Position numbers and translations under genes: made by a program. A stretch of 64,000 bases of DNA, taken from contig NZ_MDGR01000007.1 of assembly GCF_002742335.1 (NCBI RefSeq), forward strand, positions 3,476,501 to 3,540,500. Reading direction: 5' to 3'. This document shows positions 47,090 through 59,390 of the stretch, one piece after another (positions within the stretch are counted from its first letter, which is position 1; every line of letters starts with the position of its first letter). The DNA comes from Reichenbachiella sp. 5M10. GTDB lineage: Bacteria > Bacteroidota > Bacteroidia > Cytophagales > Cyclobacteriaceae. The notes beneath the pieces were generated by a model. The model did not search any database. It saw only the letters and a program-made list of their open reading frames with translations, and was not told where the DNA came from.

Positions 47090-47120
47090 CAAAGATAGTA
47101 ATAAACTATTCTATCTCAAA
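47090..47120 (-). promoter_or_regulatory. Consensus promoter of the rplC-rplQ unit (TTTG-N19-TATCTTTG)
   Basis: On the minus strand TTTG (47120-47117) precedes TATCTTTG (47097-47090) with exactly 19 bases between, a full Bacteroidota consensus. It lies directly after the rpsJ terminator and gives a leader of about 55 bases before the rplC ATG at 47029. Confidence 0.88.
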
Positions 47121-47137
47121 TAATTAAACATAAATAT

Positions 47138-47153
47138 TCGCTACACGTAGCGA
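47138..47153. repeat. Compact inverted repeat between rpsJ terminator and rplC promoter
   Basis: TCGCTAC (47138-47144) and GTAGCGA (47147-47153) are perfect complements with 2 bases between. It starts 17 bases upstream of the -33 element and touches the T tract of the terminator. The near-zero loop fits a protein-binding palindrome better than an RNA hairpin. Confidence 0.5.
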
Positions 47154-47154
47154 C

Positions 47155-47188
47155 AAAAAAAGAACCAGCAAATGAATGCTGGTTCTTT
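47155..47188 (-). terminator. Terminator of the rpsL-rpsJ unit
   Basis: AAAGAACCAGC (47159-47169) pairs perfectly with GCTGGTTCTTT (47178-47188) around an 8-base loop, followed for leftward transcription by seven T (plus-strand A at 47155-47161). It lies 22 bases after the rpsJ stop codon. Confidence 0.93.
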
Positions 47189-47210
47189 CAGTATCTACCA
47201 GTCTGAATTA

Positions 47211-47516
47211 TCAGACCTTGATTTCTACATCGACACCACTAGGCAACTCGAGCTTCATCAAAGCATCGACAGTTTTTGCACTATTTGAGTAGATATCTAC
47301 AAGTCGCTTATACGTACAAAGCTGAAATTGCTCTCTAGCCTTTTTGTTGACGTGTGGTGACTTCAATACAGTGAATTTTTCCTTAACAGTAGGAAGTGGA
47401 ATCGGTCCGCTTACTACTGCGCCAGTAGTCTTCACCGCTCTTACGATTTTCTCAGATGACTTGTCAACCAAGTTATGATCGTAAGACTTTAGTTTGATTC
47501 TAATTTTCTGATTCAT
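47211..47516 (-). CDS. rpsJ: 30S ribosomal protein S10
   Basis: The 101-residue protein of the small-subunit head also acts with NusB in antitermination. It shows [40 protein letters not shown] and [20 protein letters not shown]. It belongs here to the rpsL-rpsG-fusA transcript, 20 bases after fusA, and is cut off from rplC by a terminator and a new promoter. Confidence 0.98.
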   Translation of the reverse strand: MNQKIRIKLKSYDHNLVDKSSEKIVRAVKTTGAVVSGPIPLPTVKEKFTVLKSPHVNKKAREQFQLCTYKRLVDIYSNSAKTVDALMKLELPSGVDVEIKV

Positions 47517-47536
47517 ATCAATAATTATTTAGCGGA

Positions 47537-49636
47537 CTATTCGCCTTTTTCTTTTTTAATCACTTCATCTGCTATATTCTTTGGAACTGGATCGTAGTGA
47601 GAGAATGTCAACGAAGCAGTAGCTCTACCTGAAGTCATTGTTCTCAAATCGGTCACATACCCAAATAGCTCAGACAACGGAACGTCAGCTTTTACCACCT
47701 GTGAATTTCCTTTTACGTCCATCCCCTTCATGATACCTCTACGTCGGTTCATATCACCTGTCACAGATCCTGTGTACTCATCAGGAGTTACTATTTCTAC
47801 AGCCATGATAGGCTCTAGCAATACAGGGCTAGCTTTTTTAGCAGCTGCCTTGAATCCCAACCTAGCTGCCATCTCAAAAGAGAGAGCATCCGAATCCACA
47901 TCATGGAAAGATCCGTGATATAGTTTCACCTTCATCGAGTCAAGTGGGAACCCAGCCAATGGTCCATTGAGCATAGCAGATTCAAATCCTTTCTGAATTG
48001 AAGGAATAAATTCCTTTGGAATCACTCCCCCAACAATCTTGTTGTCAAACTGCAAGCCCACTTTGTCAAAATCTTCATCTACTGGAGACAATTCAAATAC
48101 GATATCAGCAAACTTACCTTTACCCCCTGATTGCTTCTTGTAAACTTCTTTGTGATCTACTAATGACTGGATAGCTTCCTTGTATGCCACCTGAGGAGCT
48201 CCTTGGTTGATTTCAACCTTAAACTCTCTCTTCAAACGATCAATGATGATGTCGAGGTGAAGCTCACCCATACCTCTCAAAATCGTCTGACCTGTATCAT
48301 GATCTGTCTCTACTACCAAGGTAGGATCCTCTTCTACAAGCTTGGCAATTGCCATACCGAGTTTATCAGCATCCGCTTGAGTTTTAGGCTCAATAGCGTA
48401 ACCAATTACTGGTTCTGGAAAATCCATAGACTCAAGTACAATCTTATGCTTCTCATCACAAAGTGTATCTCCAGTCTTAATGTCCTTAAATCCAACTACA
48501 GCAGCAATATCACCAGCATGGAACTGATCAATTTGATTTTGCTTGTTTGCATGCATTTGGAAAATTCTAGAAATTCTTTCCTTCTTGTCTGTTCTAGTGT
48601 TCCACACATAAGATCCAGAATCCAAAGTACCTGAATACGCTCTAGCAAAACACAAACGACCAACGAATGGATCTGTAGCGATTTTAAAAGCTAACGCTGC
48701 AAAAGGCTCAGAAGCAGATGGTTTCCTAGTTGTAGGCTCCTCCGTATCTGGATTAGTACCTGTGATACCCTCTCTGTCAACTGGTGAAGGAAGCAATTCC
48801 ATCACATAATCAAGCATAGTCTGTACTCCTTTGTTTTTGAAAGCAGATCCACAGAACATAGGCACAAACGCCAAGTCAATAGTTGCCTTTCTAGAAGCAG
48901 CAATGATTTCCTCTTTGGAGATCGAGTTTGGATCCTCGAAGTACTTCTCCATAAGGCTTTCGTCATATTCTGCGACTGCCTCGAGAAGCTCCTCTCTGTA
49001 CTGATCCACCTCATCGACCATATCAGCAGGGATTTCGATTTCATCGAAAGTCATCCCTTTATCTTCTTCGTTCCAGACCATCGCCTTTCTCTCTACGAGA
49101 TCGACCACACCGCGGAAACCATCTTCAGCACCGATAGGCAATTGGAATGGAACGGCCTTGGTAGCCAATCTTTCCTTCACTTGCTTACATACCATCAAGA
49201 AGTCCGCTCCAGATCTGTCCATTTTATTGACAAACCCAAGTCTAGCAACTTTATAGTTATCAGCTAGCCTCCAGTTAGTCTCAGACTGTGGTTCTACACC
49301 ATCCACTGCACTAAACAAGAAAACCAACCCATCCAAAATCCTCAAAGATCTGTTTACTTCTACTGTGAAGTCAACGTGACCTGGAGTATCAATGATGTTG
49401 ATATGATATTGTTCCTCTTTATAATTCCAAAAAACGGTGGTAGCAGCAGAAGTAATAGTAATACCTCTTTCTTGTTCCTGCTCCATCCAATCCATAGTAG
49501 CTGCACCATCGTGCACCTCACCTATTTTGTGGCTGACGCCTGTGTAATATAGAATACGCTCTGTAGTGGTTGTTTTACCTGCATCAATGTGCGCAGCGAT
49601 ACCAATATTACGAGTCAATCTTAGATCTCTTGCCAT
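47537..49636 (-). CDS. fusA: Elongation factor G
   Basis: The 699-residue GTPase drives translocation. The G domain has [20 protein letters not shown], the switch region [25 protein letters not shown] and [11 protein letters not shown]. Domain II and the C-terminal domains follow, with [20 protein letters not shown] and [20 protein letters not shown]. The length is that of canonical EF-G and the tip loop of domain IV is intact. It follows rpsG by 12 bases. Confidence 0.99.
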   Translation of the reverse strand: MARDLRLTRNIGIAAHIDAGKTTTTERILYYTGVSHKIGEVHDGAATMDWMEQEQERGITITSAATTVFWNYKEEQYHINIIDTPGHVDFTVEVNRSLRILDGLVFLFSAVDGVEPQSETNWRLADNYKVARLGFVNKMDRSGADFLMVCKQVKERLATKAVPFQLPIGAEDGFRGVVDLVERKAMVWNEEDKGMTFDEIEIPADMVDEVDQYREELLEAVAEYDESLMEKYFEDPNSISKEEIIAASRKATIDLAFVPMFCGSAFKNKGVQTMLDYVMELLPSPVDREGITGTNPDTEEPTTRKPSASEPFAALAFKIATDPFVGRLCFARAYSGTLDSGSYVWNTRTDKKERISRIFQMHANKQNQIDQFHAGDIAAVVGFKDIKTGDTLCDEKHKIVLESMDFPEPVIGYAIEPKTQADADKLGMAIAKLVEEDPTLVVETDHDTGQTILRGMGELHLDIIIDRLKREFKVEINQGAPQVAYKEAIQSLVDHKEVYKKQSGGKGKFADIVFELSPVDEDFDKVGLQFDNKIVGGVIPKEFIPSIQKGFESAMLNGPLAGFPLDSMKVKLYHGSFHDVDSDALSFEMAARLGFKAAAKKASPVLLEPIMAVEIVTPDEYTGSVTGDMNRRRGIMKGMDVKGNSQVVKADVPLSELFGYVTDLRTMTSGRATASLTFSHYDPVPKNIADEVIKKEKGE

Positions 49637-49648
49637 TATTTCTTCTGA

Positions 49649-50116
49649 TTAAAATCTAAAATGTGAAAATGCTTTGTTTGCGTCGGCCATTCTGTGCGTA
49701 TCATCTTTCTTCTTCACAGCTGCACCTTCGCCTTTGGCTGCTGCGATTATTTCACCAGCCAAACGCTCCTTCATTGTTTTTTCGCCTCTTGATCGAGCGT
49801 ATGAAATCATCCACTTGATTCCGAGTGAAGTTTTCCGGGAAGGTCTTACTTCAATTGGAACCTGGAATGTAGCACCGCCTACTCTTCTGCTTTTCACCTC
49901 GACAGAAGGCATAATGTTGTTAAGCGCTTTTTTCCAAGTCTCAAGACCATTCTCACTTGTTTTTTCTTCAATGATCGCTATCGCGTCATAAAAGATCGAA
50001 TAAGCAATACTCTTCTTTCCGTCCACCATTAGATAGTTCACAAACTTCGATACTAACGTATCTTGGAACTTCGGATCAGGAAGAATATATCTCTTCTTTG
50101 GTTTCGATTTTCTCAT
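49649..50116 (-). CDS. rpsG: 30S ribosomal protein S7
   Basis: The 155-residue protein organises the head of the small subunit and contacts E-site tRNA. It starts [20 protein letters not shown] and shows [40 protein letters not shown] and a short C-terminus ending [15 protein letters not shown]. It follows rpsL by 16 bases. Confidence 0.98.
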   Translation of the reverse strand: MRKSKPKKRYILPDPKFQDTLVSKFVNYLMVDGKKSIAYSIFYDAIAIIEEKTSENGLETWKKALNNIMPSVEVKSRRVGGATFQVPIEVRPSRKTSLGIKWMISYARSRGEKTMKERLAGEIIAAAKGEGAAVKKKDDTHRMADANKAFSHFRF

Positions 50117-50132
50117 CTTATTTTATCAGTTT

Positions 50133-50513
50133 TTACTTTTTATCCTTAGGTCTTTTGGCACCATACTTAGATCTTCTCTGCAAACGACCGCTTACGCCCG
50201 CCGTATCGAGAGCTCCTCTAATGATATGGTATCTCACACCCGGTAAATCTTTTACTCTACCGCCTCTGATCAATACAATCGAGTGCTCTTGTAGATTGTG
50301 ACCCTCACCTGGAATATAGGCGTTCACTTCTTTACCATTCGTCAATCTTACCCTTGCGACCTTTCTCATTGCCGAGTTAGGCTTCTTTGGAGTAGTAGTG
50401 TAAACTCTGGTACAAACTCCACGACGTTGAGGACATGCGTCCAAAGCCGGAGACTTTGATTTAGAAACCAATGTTTTTCTACCTTTTCTTACTAATTGTT
50501 GTATAGTAGGCAT
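50133..50513 (-). CDS. rpsL: 30S ribosomal protein S12
   Basis: The 126-residue protein controls decoding accuracy. It starts [20 protein letters not shown] and carries [20 protein letters not shown] and [20 protein letters not shown]. The two Lys positions whose mutation gives streptomycin resistance in E. coli (in PKKPNS and VKDLPG) are unchanged. It heads the str unit; a probable promoter is at 50561-50591. Confidence 0.98.
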   Translation of the reverse strand: MPTIQQLVRKGRKTLVSKSKSPALDACPQRRGVCTRVYTTTPKKPNSAMRKVARVRLTNGKEVNAYIPGEGHNLQEHSIVLIRGGRVKDLPGVRYHIIRGALDTAGVSGRLQRRSKYGAKRPKDKK

Positions 50514-50560
50514 CTATCTTTCTTTTAAAATTATTCTCTACCGTTCATTTTTTGGGAACG

Positions 50561-50591
50561 CAAAGATAGAGACTATTCATCTCTAATTAAA
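50561..50591 (-). promoter_or_regulatory. Predicted rpsL promoter
   Basis: TATCTTTG (50568-50561 on the minus strand) matches the -7 consensus and is the same octamer as before rplC. The -33 position 19 bases upstream reads TTTA (50591-50588), one mismatch to TTTG. The leader would be about 40 bases. It follows the terminator of the rpoBC unit by about 85 bases. Confidence 0.65.
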
Positions 50592-50675
50592 ACATTGAAA
50601 TAAAAAAATGTATTGATTATCAGCAATTTTCACCAATTATTTCACATGCATTCCCTACATTTTGGCCTTGTGACC

Positions 50676-50706
50676 AAAAAAAAGGAGCCCATTTAGGACT
50701 CCTTTT
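50676..50706 (-). terminator. Terminator of the rpoBC-DUF3467 unit
   Basis: AAAAGGAGCCC (50680-50690) pairs with GGACTCCTTTT (50696-50706) with one mismatch and a 5-base loop, followed for leftward transcription by eight T (plus-strand A at 50676-50683). It lies 20 bases after the DUF3467 stop codon. Confidence 0.9.
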
Positions 50707-50726
50707 ATCATTTTATTTTCAACTGA

Positions 50727-51062
50727 CTAGGCCTCTCCTACTGCTCCCCCAAAATTCATGGGAAACTTTGGTGAGTCTTCTACCTGTTTGATAGGACCAA
50801 AAGTCTGTTCGTATTTCACAATATTGTCATGCAATGCTGCATGTAATCTTTTGGCATGTTCAGGAGTGATCACAATTCTTGCTTTCACTTTCGCCTTAGG
50901 CACACCAGGCATCAACCGAATAAAGTCTACCACAAATTCAGAATTCGAATGCGCGATCATTGCCAAATTGGCATACACTCCTTCAGCGATCTCCTCTGGC
51001 AATTCAACATTGATCTGATTGCCTTGCACTTTCTTTTCCTGCTTTTGATCTTCCTTATTCAT
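50727..51062 (-). CDS. DUF3467 domain protein
   Basis: From the ATG at 51062 the product has 111 residues: [20 protein letters not shown], then [60 protein letters not shown] and a Gly-rich end. This is the DUF3467 family, whose function is unknown; it is compact, soluble and without signals. A longer frame from 51122 would lie inside rpoC. The start lies inside the end of rpoC (8-base overlap, 51055-51062), and the terminator follows, so it is the last gene of the RNA polymerase operon. I recall this position as recurrent in Bacteroidota, which would point to a role linked to transcription; that link is inference. Confidence 0.9.
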   Translation of the reverse strand: MNKEDQKQEKKVQGNQINVELPEEIAEGVYANLAMIAHSNSEFVVDFIRLMPGVPKAKVKARIVITPEHAKRLHAALHDNIVKYEQTFGPIKQVEDSPKFPMNFGGAVGEA

Positions 51063-54000
51063 TCTCCTGATACTCTTTAGACTTGTTTGCAAACTCCTCT
51101 TTCGAACTGACCAAAGAATCATACTCCTCTTGTGACCCTACGATCAACTTTTGGAAAGTTCTCTGCCCAGTACCAGCAGGGATCAAGTGACCTACAATTA
51201 CGTTTTCTTTCAAGCCTTGGAGGGTATCTCTCTTGCCTCGAATAGATGCTTCACTCAGTACTTTGGTAGTCTCCTGGAAGGATGCTGCCGAAATAAAGCT
51301 TTCAGTACCCAAAGATGCTTGCGTGATACCTTGTAGTGTTGGCTTTGAAACTGCAGGTTCTGCACTTCTTACCTCTACCAATTTCAAATCCTTTCTTCTC
51401 AAGCTAGAGTTTTCATCTCTCAGCTGACGTGAAGTTAAAATTTGTCCTGGTTTCACATTTGGAGAATCACCTGCCTCAGAAACTACTTTCATATCCAAAA
51501 TCGAGTCGTTCTCTTCCATGAACTTGATCTTGTCTACTATTTGGTTTGGCAAGAAGCTCGTGTCACCTGCGTCCAAAATGATCACTTTCTGCATCATTTG
51601 TCGCACAATGGTTTCGATATGCTTATCGTTGATTTTCACCCCTTGCAATCTGTATACTTCTTGAATTTCATTCACCAAGTATTCTTGTACCGCAGTAGGT
51701 CCTTTGATAGACAAAATATCCGCTGGGGTAGTTGCTCCATCCGAGAGCGCATACCCTGCCCGTACAAAGTCATTGTCTTGTACCAAGATGTGCTTCGATA
51801 GTGATACCAAGTACCTCTTTTTCACTCCATCTTTCGACTCAATGAAAATCTCTCTGTTTCCTCTTTTGATACCGCCGTATGTCACTACACCGTCAATCTC
51901 AGAAACCACTGCAGGGTTGGATGGGTTTCTCGCCTCAAACAACTCAGTCACTCTTGGTAGACCTCCCGTAATATCTCTAGACTTACCCATCGATCGAGGA
52001 ATCTTAGCCAAAATTTGACCTCCTTTGATTTCATCTCCTATATCAACAGAAAGGTGAGCACCTACAGGTATATTGTAGAGTTTTTCATCATCACCACTGA
52101 TTACAACGATAGCCGGGTTCTTGGTCTTATCCTTCGTGTCAATGATTACTTTCTCTCTGTGACCTGTTTGCTCATCAGATTCTTCTTTGTATGTAATTCC
52201 CTCTTCAATAGAGTCAAAATCGATCTTACCATCAAACTCAGAAAGAATTACCGCATTGTACGGATCCCAACTACATAGTTGATCTCCCTTTTTTACTTTT
52301 TTCTTGTTCTTGACATTCAAGAATGCTCCATAAGGGACGTGATTACTAATCAAAGTCTTGCCTGTTTCTGCGTCGTTGATTTTAATCTCACCCGCTCTAG
52401 CCATTACCACGTTGGTTTCTTTACCCTCTGCGTTTGTGGTCTTGATTGATCTGAGTTCTTCGAACTCGATCACACCGTCAAATTTCGCATTGATGGTTGC
52501 CTCTACAGCGATGTTAGAAGCAGTACCCCCTACGTGGAATGTTCTCAAAGTCAACTGTGTACCTGGCTCACCAATAGACTGTGCTGCAATCACTCCGACA
52601 GCATCGCCATTCTGTGCCATCTGACCTGAAGCCAAGTTTCTACCATAACAATTGGTACAAACGCCTTTTTTCGATTCACAAGTCAATACCGACCTGATCT
52701 CTACTTCTTCGATAGCTGTTTCATCTACTTTATTTGCCAGCTCTTCAGTAATCTCAATTCCAGCAGGAATCAACAATTCTTTGGAGATCGGGTCATAGAC
52801 ATCATGAACAGAAACTCTACCAAGAATTCTTTCAGACAAAGGCTCTACAATATCCTCATTATCCTTCAATGCTGAGACCACCAATCCTCTCAAGGTGCCA
52901 CAATCCTCTTCGTTGACAACCACATCCTGCGCCACATCAACAAGACGTCTTGTCAAGTAACCTGCATCTGCAGTTTTCAATGCCGTATCCGCAAGACCTT
53001 TACGTGCACCGTGAGTAGAGATAAAGTACTCGATTACATCCAGTCCTTCTTTAAAGTTGGATAGAATAGGGTTTTCGATAATCTCTCCCACCGAACCTTG
53101 AAGGTTCTTTTGTGGTTTAGCCATCAATCCTCTCATTCCTCCTAGCTGACGAATCTGCTCTCTCGATCCCCTTGCTCCAGAGTGCATCATCATATAGATC
53201 GAGTTAAAACCTTGATCTTCTTCTTCAAGCTGAGTCATCAAAGTACCTGTCAACATGGAGTTGATTCGTGTCCAGATGTCAATGACTTGATTGTATCTTT
53301 CGTTGTCTGTAATCAGACCCATTTGGTAGTTTGCCCATACAGCATCCACTTCCTCTTTGGCCTGAGCGACAAGACTTTCTTTCTCTTCAGGAATATTGAT
53401 ATCACCTAGTCCCATCGACAACCCTCCTTTGTATGCAGATTGGAATCCGAGATGCTTGATATCATCCAAGAACTGAGCAGTCCTTGCCATTCCTGTAATC
53501 TTAAATACATGAGAAATAATCTGCTGTAGCTTTTTCTTGGAAAGCAACTCGTCCACAAAACCCACCTCTTCTGGCACGAATTGGTTGAACAATACTCTAC
53601 CCGCTACGGTTTCAATGATCTTGGTTTCCAATTCACCCTTCTCATTTCTGACCTTCGTTCTCACTTTGATATATGCATGCTTGGATAGACGCTCTTCATT
53701 GATCGCAATAATCACCTCTTCCGCACTATAGAAGGTCATACCTTCACCTTGTACTTTTTCCTTCTTAGTAGTTCTTCTACCCTTAGTCACATAGTACAAT
53801 CCCAAAACCATATCCTGAGAAGGAACCGTAATCGGCGCTCCGTTGGCAGGGTTCAAGATATTGTGTGACGCCAACATCAACAAAGAAGCTTCCAAAATCG
53901 CTTCATGTCCTAACGGTACGTGAACAGCCATCTGGTCTCCATCAAAATCGGCGTTGAATGCAGTACATGCCAATGGATGAAGTTGGATTGCCTTTCCTTC

Positions 54001-55368
54001 GATCAATTTCGGCTGGAAAGCCTGAATACCCAATCTGTGAAGCGTAGGAGCACGGTTGAGTAGGACCGGATGTCCTTTCAGTACATTTTCCAAAATATCC
54101 CAAATCACAGGATCCTTTCTGTCCACAATTTTCTTTGCTGACTTCACCGTCTTCACGATACCTCTTTCGATCAATTTTCTGATCACAAAAGGTTTGAAAA
54201 GCTCAGCTGCCATTCCTTTTGGAAGACCACATTCATGCATCTTCAATTCTGGTCCTACAACAATTACCGAACGACCTGAATAATCAACACGCTTACCAAG
54301 CAGGTTCTGACGGAAACGTCCTTGCTTACCTTTGAGCATATCACTCAGTGATTTCAATGCTCGGTTTCCATCCGAACGGACGGCATTCACTTTACGTGAA
54401 TTATCAAATAGCGAATCAACCGCTTCCTGAAGCATACGTTTCTCATTTCTGAGGATAACTTCTGGTGCTTTGATATCGATCAATCTCTTCAATCTATTGT
54501 TTCTGATAATGACTCGTCTATACAAATCATTCAAATCAGATGTAGCGAATCTACCACCATCCAATGGCACCAATGGGCGCAATTCAGGAGGAATCACCGG
54601 GACCATCTTGATGATCATCCACTCAGGTCTGTTTTCGATTCTCGTCTTGGCATCTCTGAAAGCTTCTACCACTTTTAGACGCTTCAAAGCTTCCGCTTTT
54701 CTCTGCTGAGAAGTGTCAGTCGCTGCTTGGTGTCTCAAATCGTAAGACAAGGTGTCCAATTCGATTCTTGAAAGAGACATTTCCAATGCTTCAGCCCCCA
54801 TTTTCGCGATGAACTTATTCGGATCAGAATCCTCAAGCATTTGGTTCTCTCGTGGCAATTTGTCCAAGATATCCAAATACTCATCTTCTGTCAAGAAATC
54901 ATGTCTGTTGATACCATCCTCTTCTTTGAGTCCTGGCTGGATTACCAAGTAGCGCTCATAGTAGATGATTTGATCCAATTTCTTAGTAGGTATCCCCAAC
55001 AAGTAACCAATCTTGTTTGGCAATGACTTGAAATACCAGATATGGGCCACAGGGACGACCAACTCGATGTGTCCCATACGCTCTCTTCTGACTTTTTTCT
55101 CTGTGACTTCTACGCCACATCGATCACAGATAATACCCTTATATCTGATTCTCTTGTATTTTCCGCAATGACATTCCCAATCTTTCACGGGTCCAAAAAT
55201 TCTCTCACAGAACAAACCACCCATCTCTGGCTTGTATGTTCTATAATTGATTGTTTCCGGCTGTGTAACCTCACCATGTGAGCTTTCCAGAATAGATTCG
55301 GGAGAAGCTAAACTGACTGTTACTCTCGAAAAGTCACTGCTTAGCTTTTTGCTTTTTCTGAATGCCAT
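51055..55368 (-). CDS. rpoC: RNA polymerase beta' subunit
   Basis: The 1437-residue subunit carries the catalytic metal site [15 protein letters not shown] near residue 472. The N-terminal zinc finger is intact (CHCGKYKR and ICDRCGVEV), and so is the second ([16 protein letters not shown]). The bridge-helix and trigger-loop region includes [20 protein letters not shown] and the [14 protein letters not shown] segment. A lineage-type beta-barrel insertion separates the latter from the C-terminal part. It ends KSKEYQENE, overlapping the DUF3467 start by 8 bases. It begins 53 bases after rpoB. Confidence 0.99.
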   Translation of the reverse strand: MAFRKSKKLSSDFSRVTVSLASPESILESSHGEVTQPETINYRTYKPEMGGLFCERIFGPVKDWECHCGKYKRIRYKGIICDRCGVEVTEKKVRRERMGHIELVVPVAHIWYFKSLPNKIGYLLGIPTKKLDQIIYYERYLVIQPGLKEEDGINRHDFLTEDEYLDILDKLPRENQMLEDSDPNKFIAKMGAEALEMSLSRIELDTLSYDLRHQAATDTSQQRKAEALKRLKVVEAFRDAKTRIENRPEWMIIKMVPVIPPELRPLVPLDGGRFATSDLNDLYRRVIIRNNRLKRLIDIKAPEVILRNEKRMLQEAVDSLFDNSRKVNAVRSDGNRALKSLSDMLKGKQGRFRQNLLGKRVDYSGRSVIVVGPELKMHECGLPKGMAAELFKPFVIRKLIERGIVKTVKSAKKIVDRKDPVIWDILENVLKGHPVLLNRAPTLHRLGIQAFQPKLIEGKAIQLHPLACTAFNADFDGDQMAVHVPLGHEAILEASLLMLASHNILNPANGAPITVPSQDMVLGLYYVTKGRRTTKKEKVQGEGMTFYSAEEVIIAINEERLSKHAYIKVRTKVRNEKGELETKIIETVAGRVLFNQFVPEEVGFVDELLSKKKLQQIISHVFKITGMARTAQFLDDIKHLGFQSAYKGGLSMGLGDINIPEEKESLVAQAKEEVDAVWANYQMGLITDNERYNQVIDIWTRINSMLTGTLMTQLEEEDQGFNSIYMMMHSGARGSREQIRQLGGMRGLMAKPQKNLQGSVGEIIENPILSNFKEGLDVIEYFISTHGARKGLADTALKTADAGYLTRRLVDVAQDVVVNEEDCGTLRGLVVSALKDNEDIVEPLSERILGRVSVHDVYDPISKELLIPAGIEITEELANKVDETAIEEVEIRSVLTCESKKGVCTNCYGRNLASGQMAQNGDAVGVIAAQSIGEPGTQLTLRTFHVGGTASNIAVEATINAKFDGVIEFEELRSIKTTNAEGKETNVVMARAGEIKINDAETGKTLISNHVPYGAFLNVKNKKKVKKGDQLCSWDPYNAVILSEFDGKIDFDSIEEGITYKEESDEQTGHREKVIIDTKDKTKNPAIVVISGDDEKLYNIPVGAHLSVDIGDEIKGGQILAKIPRSMGKSRDITGGLPRVTELFEARNPSNPAVVSEIDGVVTYGGIKRGNREIFIESKDGVKKRYLVSLSKHILVQDNDFVRAGYALSDGATTPADILSIKGPTAVQEYLVNEIQEVYRLQGVKINDKHIETIVRQMMQKVIILDAGDTSFLPNQIVDKIKFMEENDSILDMKVVSEAGDSPNVKPGQILTSRQLRDENSSLRRKDLKLVEVRSAEPAVSKPTLQGITQASLGTESFISAASFQETTKVLSEASIRGKRDTLQGLKENVIVGHLIPAGTGQRTFQKLIVGSQEEYDSLVSSKEEFANKSKEYQENE

Positions 55369-55421
55369 AATTCAATATATAGTTAGTGGCCATACGAGAC
55401 GGCCTAGTTATCAATAATAAA

Positions 55422-58400
55422 TTAGTCTAAAGTGATTTCAAGAGCCAAACCTCTCAATTCATGAACCAGTACGTTGAATGATTCAGGAATATTCGGTTTG
55501 TTCATGTTTTCACCTTTCACAATCGCTTCGTAAGCTTTTGCTCTACCAATCACATCATCCGATTTGATTGTCAAGATCTCCTGAAGTACGTTGGCTGCAC
55601 CGAATGCTTCGAGTGCCCAAACTTCCATCTCTCCAAATCTCTGTCCACCAAATTGGGCTTTACCACCCAATGGTTGCTGAGTAATCAATGAGTATGGTCC
55701 AATCGATCTAGCGTGCATCTTATCATCGACCAAGTGCCCCAGCTTCAACATGTAAGCAATACCTACAGTGACTGGTTGATCAAAACGCTTACCGGTCAAC
55801 CCATCGTACAAGTATGATCTTCCGTACTCTGGCAATCCCGCCTCCTTCAACTCAGCAGCCACTTCTTCCATGGTTGCTCCATCAAATATCGGAGTAGCGT
55901 ATTTTCTACCTAACTTATATCCAGCCCAAGCAAGAACAGTCTCATAGATCTGTCCAATGTTCATCCTAGATGGTACCCCTAGTGGGTTCAAGCAGATATC
56001 TACTGGTGTCCCATCTTCCAAGAATGGCATATCCTCTTCACGAACAATTCTTGCGACAACCCCCTTGTTACCATGGCGACCTGCCATCTTATCCCCTACT
56101 TTCAGCTTACGCTTCTTGGCGACATAGACTTTGGCTAGTTTCACAATACCTGCTGGCAACTCATCTCCAACTTCAAGTGTAAATCTCTCTCTCTTGAAAA
56201 TACCACCGATATCGTTTCTTTTCTTGTTATAGTTCTTCACCAACTCAAAAACCATTTTGTTGATTTTTTCATCAGTCGTCCAATGATCTAAAATCAAGTC
56301 AGAAATCAAATTGACTTCTTCTGCGACATGGTAGCTGCTTTCATCTCTATAGACATTCCTATCTGGGAAGAAATTCTCCTGAATGTTTTTGGCGTTGAAT
56401 TTCACACCTTTCGACATGATCTCTTCACCAAATTTATGCTTTACTCCTTGACAGGTCTTACCTCCCAATAGCTCTACAAGTTTCTCCACGATCTTTACCC
56501 TCAAATCCTTCAGATCTTTAGAGTAAGCCGCCTTGAGTATCTCTACTTCCTTCTTCGCTTTGGCTCTTAAATCCTTGTCCTTCTTTGGACGAGAGAATAG
56601 TTTAGTATCAATTACCACACCTCTCAAGGATGGTGAAGCCTTCAATGAGGCATCTTTCACATCTCCAGCTTTATCTCCAAAGATCGCTCTCAAGAGCTTC
56701 TCTTCTGGCGTTGGGTCAGTTTCTCCCTTAGGCGTAATCTTACCGATCAGAATGTCACCTTCTTTGATTTCTGCTCCTACTCTAATGATTCCATGCTCAT
56801 CCAAGTTTTTGACAGCTTCCTCACTGACGTTTGGAATTTCAGAAGTCAACTCTTCTTCCCCTCTTTTCGTGTCTCTTACTTCGAGTTCATACTCATCGAT
56901 ATGAATCGACGTAAACACATCGTCGCGCACTACTTTCTCAGAGATAACAATCGCATCCTCAAAGTTGTATCCTTGCCATGGCATGTATGCCACTTTCAAG
57001 TTCCTACCCAAAGCCAATTCGCCGTTCTCAGTTGCAAAACCTTCACACAACGGCTGACCTGCCACTACTTTGTCTCCCTTGAAAACAATAGGTTTCAAGT
57101 TGATACAGGTATCTTGGTTTGTTCTTCTAAATTTGATCAAATCATAAGTAGTCACTTCATCCTCAAACGAAACCAACTTCTCGTCTTCTGAAGTGTTATA
57201 TCTCACCGAAATCTTGGTTGCATCGACATAGTCAATTACCCCTTCTTGTCTCGCCAAAATCAACGATCGAGAATCCAATGCTACACGCTTTTCTAGACCC
57301 GTACCTACGATTGGAGCCTGTGGCTTCAATAGTGGGACAGCTTGGCGCTGCATGTTTGATCCCATCAGTGCACGGTTGGCATCATCATGTTCCAAAAACG
57401 GAATCATAGATGCCGCTACCGACACAATCTGGTTTGGAGCTACGTCCATATATTTGAGATCTTTAGGTCCCACTACTGGGAAATCCCCTTCAAATCTCGC
57501 TTTAACCGTATCGTTGACAAAGTTTCCATCATCCGTCAATGGAGCATTTGCCTGTGCGATGTTGTATGTATCTTCTTCTTCAGCCGTGAGGTATTTGACA
57601 TCACTAGTCATATTTACCACACCGTCTTCCACCTCTCTATATGGAGTTTCGATGAAGCCCATGCTATTCACTTTGGCGTGTACACATAGAGAAGAGATCA
57701 AACCAATGTTTGGTCCTTCTGGAGTTTCAATCGTACAAAGTCTACCGTAGTGTGTATAGTGCACATCTCGAACCTCAAAGCCTGCTCTCTCTCTCGAAAG
57801 ACCACCTGGTCCAAGTGCAGACATTCTTCTTTTGTGAGTCACCTCCGCCAATGGATTCGTCTGATCCATAAACTGTGACAACTGGTTGGTGCCAAAGAAT
57901 GAGTTGATCACTGAAGACAAGGTTCGCGCATTGATCAGGTCAATTGGCTTGAACTCTTCATTGTCTCTGACGTTCATTCTCTCCTTGATCGTTCTTGCCA
58001 TTCTTGACAGTCCCACACCAAACTGAGAATAAAGCTGCTCTCCAACTGTTCGTACACGTCTATTACTCAAGTGGTCAATATCATCAACTACAGCTTTGGA
58101 GTTGATCAAACCAATCAAATATTTTACGATCAAAATGATATCGACTTTCGTCAATACTCTTGAATCGTTGCTCAAATCAAGCTGAAGTTTTCTATTGATT
58201 CGATAACGACCCACTTCACCTAAATCATAACGCTTGTCACTGAAGAACAAGTTGTTGATGATGTCACGAGCGGTTTGTTCATCAGGAGCTTCAGTATTTC
58301 TAAGCTGACGATAGATTTGTTCTACCGCTTCTTTTTCTGAGTTAGAATTATCCTTCTGCAGCGTATTGTAGATGATGGAATAATCCGTAATGTTAACATC

Positions 58401-59294
58401 CTTTTTGTGCAGGATGATAGATTTAGAACCTGAGTCTAGGATCGTTTCGATATCCTCTTCTCCGATTACTGAATCTCTTTCGAGCACAACCTCATTTCTA
58501 TCGATAGAAACTACCTCACCGGTATCTTCATCTACGAAATCCTCCGTCCATGTTCTCAAGACTCTTGCAGCAAGCTTTCTACCCACTACTTTGGCCAAAT
58601 CCTTTTTGACGGCATTCACCTCTTCAGAAAGACCAAACAAGTCCAAAATATCTTTATCAGAACCATAACCGATCGATCTCAAAAGAGTCGTCACCGGAAA
58701 TTTCTTTTTTCTATCAATGTAAGCGTACATGACGTTGTTTACATCGGTAGCGAATTCTATCCAAGAACCTTTGAAAGGGATGATTCTTGCAGAATATAGT
58801 TTTGTACCATTGGTGTGCTTACTTTGGGCAAAGAACACACCTGGCGATCTGTGTAGCTGTGACACGATCACACGTTCAGCACCATTGACAACAAACGAAC
58901 CTTTGGCAGTCATATAAGGAATGTTGCCTAAGAAAACCTCCTGCTCGATAGTTTCAAAATCGTCATTGTCTTCATCATTGCAAGACAATCTCAACTTTGC
59001 TTTCAGTGGAACAGAATAGGTTAAACCTCTGTCAATCGACTCGTCAACATTGTACTTCGGAGGATCCACCAAGTAATCGATGAACTCTAGAACGAAGTTC
59101 TCTCTCGAATCAGATATCGGGAAGTTTTCTGAAAACACCTTAAACAATCCTTCTTGAACTCTCTTTTCAGCGGGAGTTTCCAACTGGAAAAAATCCTCAA
59201 AAGATTGTAATTGAACCTTCAAAAAATCAGGATAATCTATCACCGATTTTATAGAAGAGAAACTAATTCTTTCAGATTTATTTTTACTAGCCAA
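55422..59294 (-). CDS. rpoB: RNA polymerase beta subunit (TTG start)
   Basis: The 1290-residue subunit aligns with the RpoB family from its first residues (TTG, then [20 protein letters not shown]). No ATG lies nearby in frame: the first internal Met is more than 100 residues on, and upstream codons back to the hairpin contain none, so TTG at 59294-59292 is the start. The rifampicin pocket (residues about 465-495) reads [20 protein letters not shown] then [17 protein letters not shown]; the positions usually mutated in resistance are unmutated. Also seen are [20 protein letters not shown] and [21 protein letters not shown] large hairpin lies 62 bases upstream. Confidence 0.97.
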   Translation of the reverse strand: MASKNKSERISFSSIKSVIDYPDFLKVQLQSFEDFFQLETPAEKRVQEGLFKVFSENFPISDSRENFVLEFIDYLVDPPKYNVDESIDRGLTYSVPLKAKLRLSCNDEDNDDFETIEQEVFLGNIPYMTAKGSFVVNGAERVIVSQLHRSPGVFFAQSKHTNGTKLYSARIIPFKGSWIEFATDVNNVMYAYIDRKKKFPVTTLLRSIGYGSDKDILDLFGLSEEVNAVKKDLAKVVGRKLAARVLRTWTEDFVDEDTGEVVSIDRNEVVLERDSVIGEEDIETILDSGSKSIILHKKDVNITDYSIIYNTLQKDNSNSEKEAVEQIYRQLRNTEAPDEQTARDIINNLFFSDKRYDLGEVGRYRINRKLQLDLSNDSRVLTKVDIILIVKYLIGLINSKAVVDDIDHLSNRRVRTVGEQLYSQFGVGLSRMARTIKERMNVRDNEEFKPIDLINARTLSSVINSFFGTNQLSQFMDQTNPLAEVTHKRRMSALGPGGLSRERAGFEVRDVHYTHYGRLCTIETPEGPNIGLISSLCVHAKVNSMGFIETPYREVEDGVVNMTSDVKYLTAEEEDTYNIAQANAPLTDDGNFVNDTVKARFEGDFPVVGPKDLKYMDVAPNQIVSVAASMIPFLEHDDANRALMGSNMQRQAVPLLKPQAPIVGTGLEKRVALDSRSLILARQEGVIDYVDATKISVRYNTSEDEKLVSFEDEVTTYDLIKFRRTNQDTCINLKPIVFKGDKVVAGQPLCEGFATENGELALGRNLKVAYMPWQGYNFEDAIVISEKVVRDDVFTSIHIDEYELEVRDTKRGEEELTSEIPNVSEEAVKNLDEHGIIRVGAEIKEGDILIGKITPKGETDPTPEEKLLRAIFGDKAGDVKDASLKASPSLRGVVIDTKLFSRPKKDKDLRAKAKKEVEILKAAYSKDLKDLRVKIVEKLVELLGGKTCQGVKHKFGEEIMSKGVKFNAKNIQENFFPDRNVYRDESSYHVAEEVNLISDLILDHWTTDEKINKMVFELVKNYNKKRNDIGGIFKRERFTLEVGDELPAGIVKLAKVYVAKKRKLKVGDKMAGRHGNKGVVARIVREEDMPFLEDGTPVDICLNPLGVPSRMNIGQIYETVLAWAGYKLGRKYATPIFDGATMEEVAAELKEAGLPEYGRSYLYDGLTGKRFDQPVTVGIAYMLKLGHLVDDKMHARSIGPYSLITQQPLGGKAQFGGQRFGEMEVWALEAFGAANVLQEILTIKSDDVIGRAKAYEAIVKGENMNKPNIPESFNVLVHELRGLALEITLD

Positions 59295-59356
59295 GGCCGT
59301 ATAATTTAATGTTACAATAAAAAGGGAAATGCTTCTACCTAAGCAGAAACAGGAAA

Positions 59357-59390
59357 AGACCTGATCCCGATATGCGTCGGGACCAGGTCT
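59357..59390 (-). terminator. Hairpin between rplL and rpoB (attenuator-like)
   Basis: AGACCTGATCCCGA (59357-59370) pairs with TCGGGACCAGGTCT (59377-59390), 13 of 14 positions, around a 6-base loop. Only four T follow for leftward transcription, so termination would be partial. The position, 37 bases after rplL and 62 before rpoB, matches the partial terminator that sets the ratio of stalk protein to polymerase in E. coli. Confidence 0.8.
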
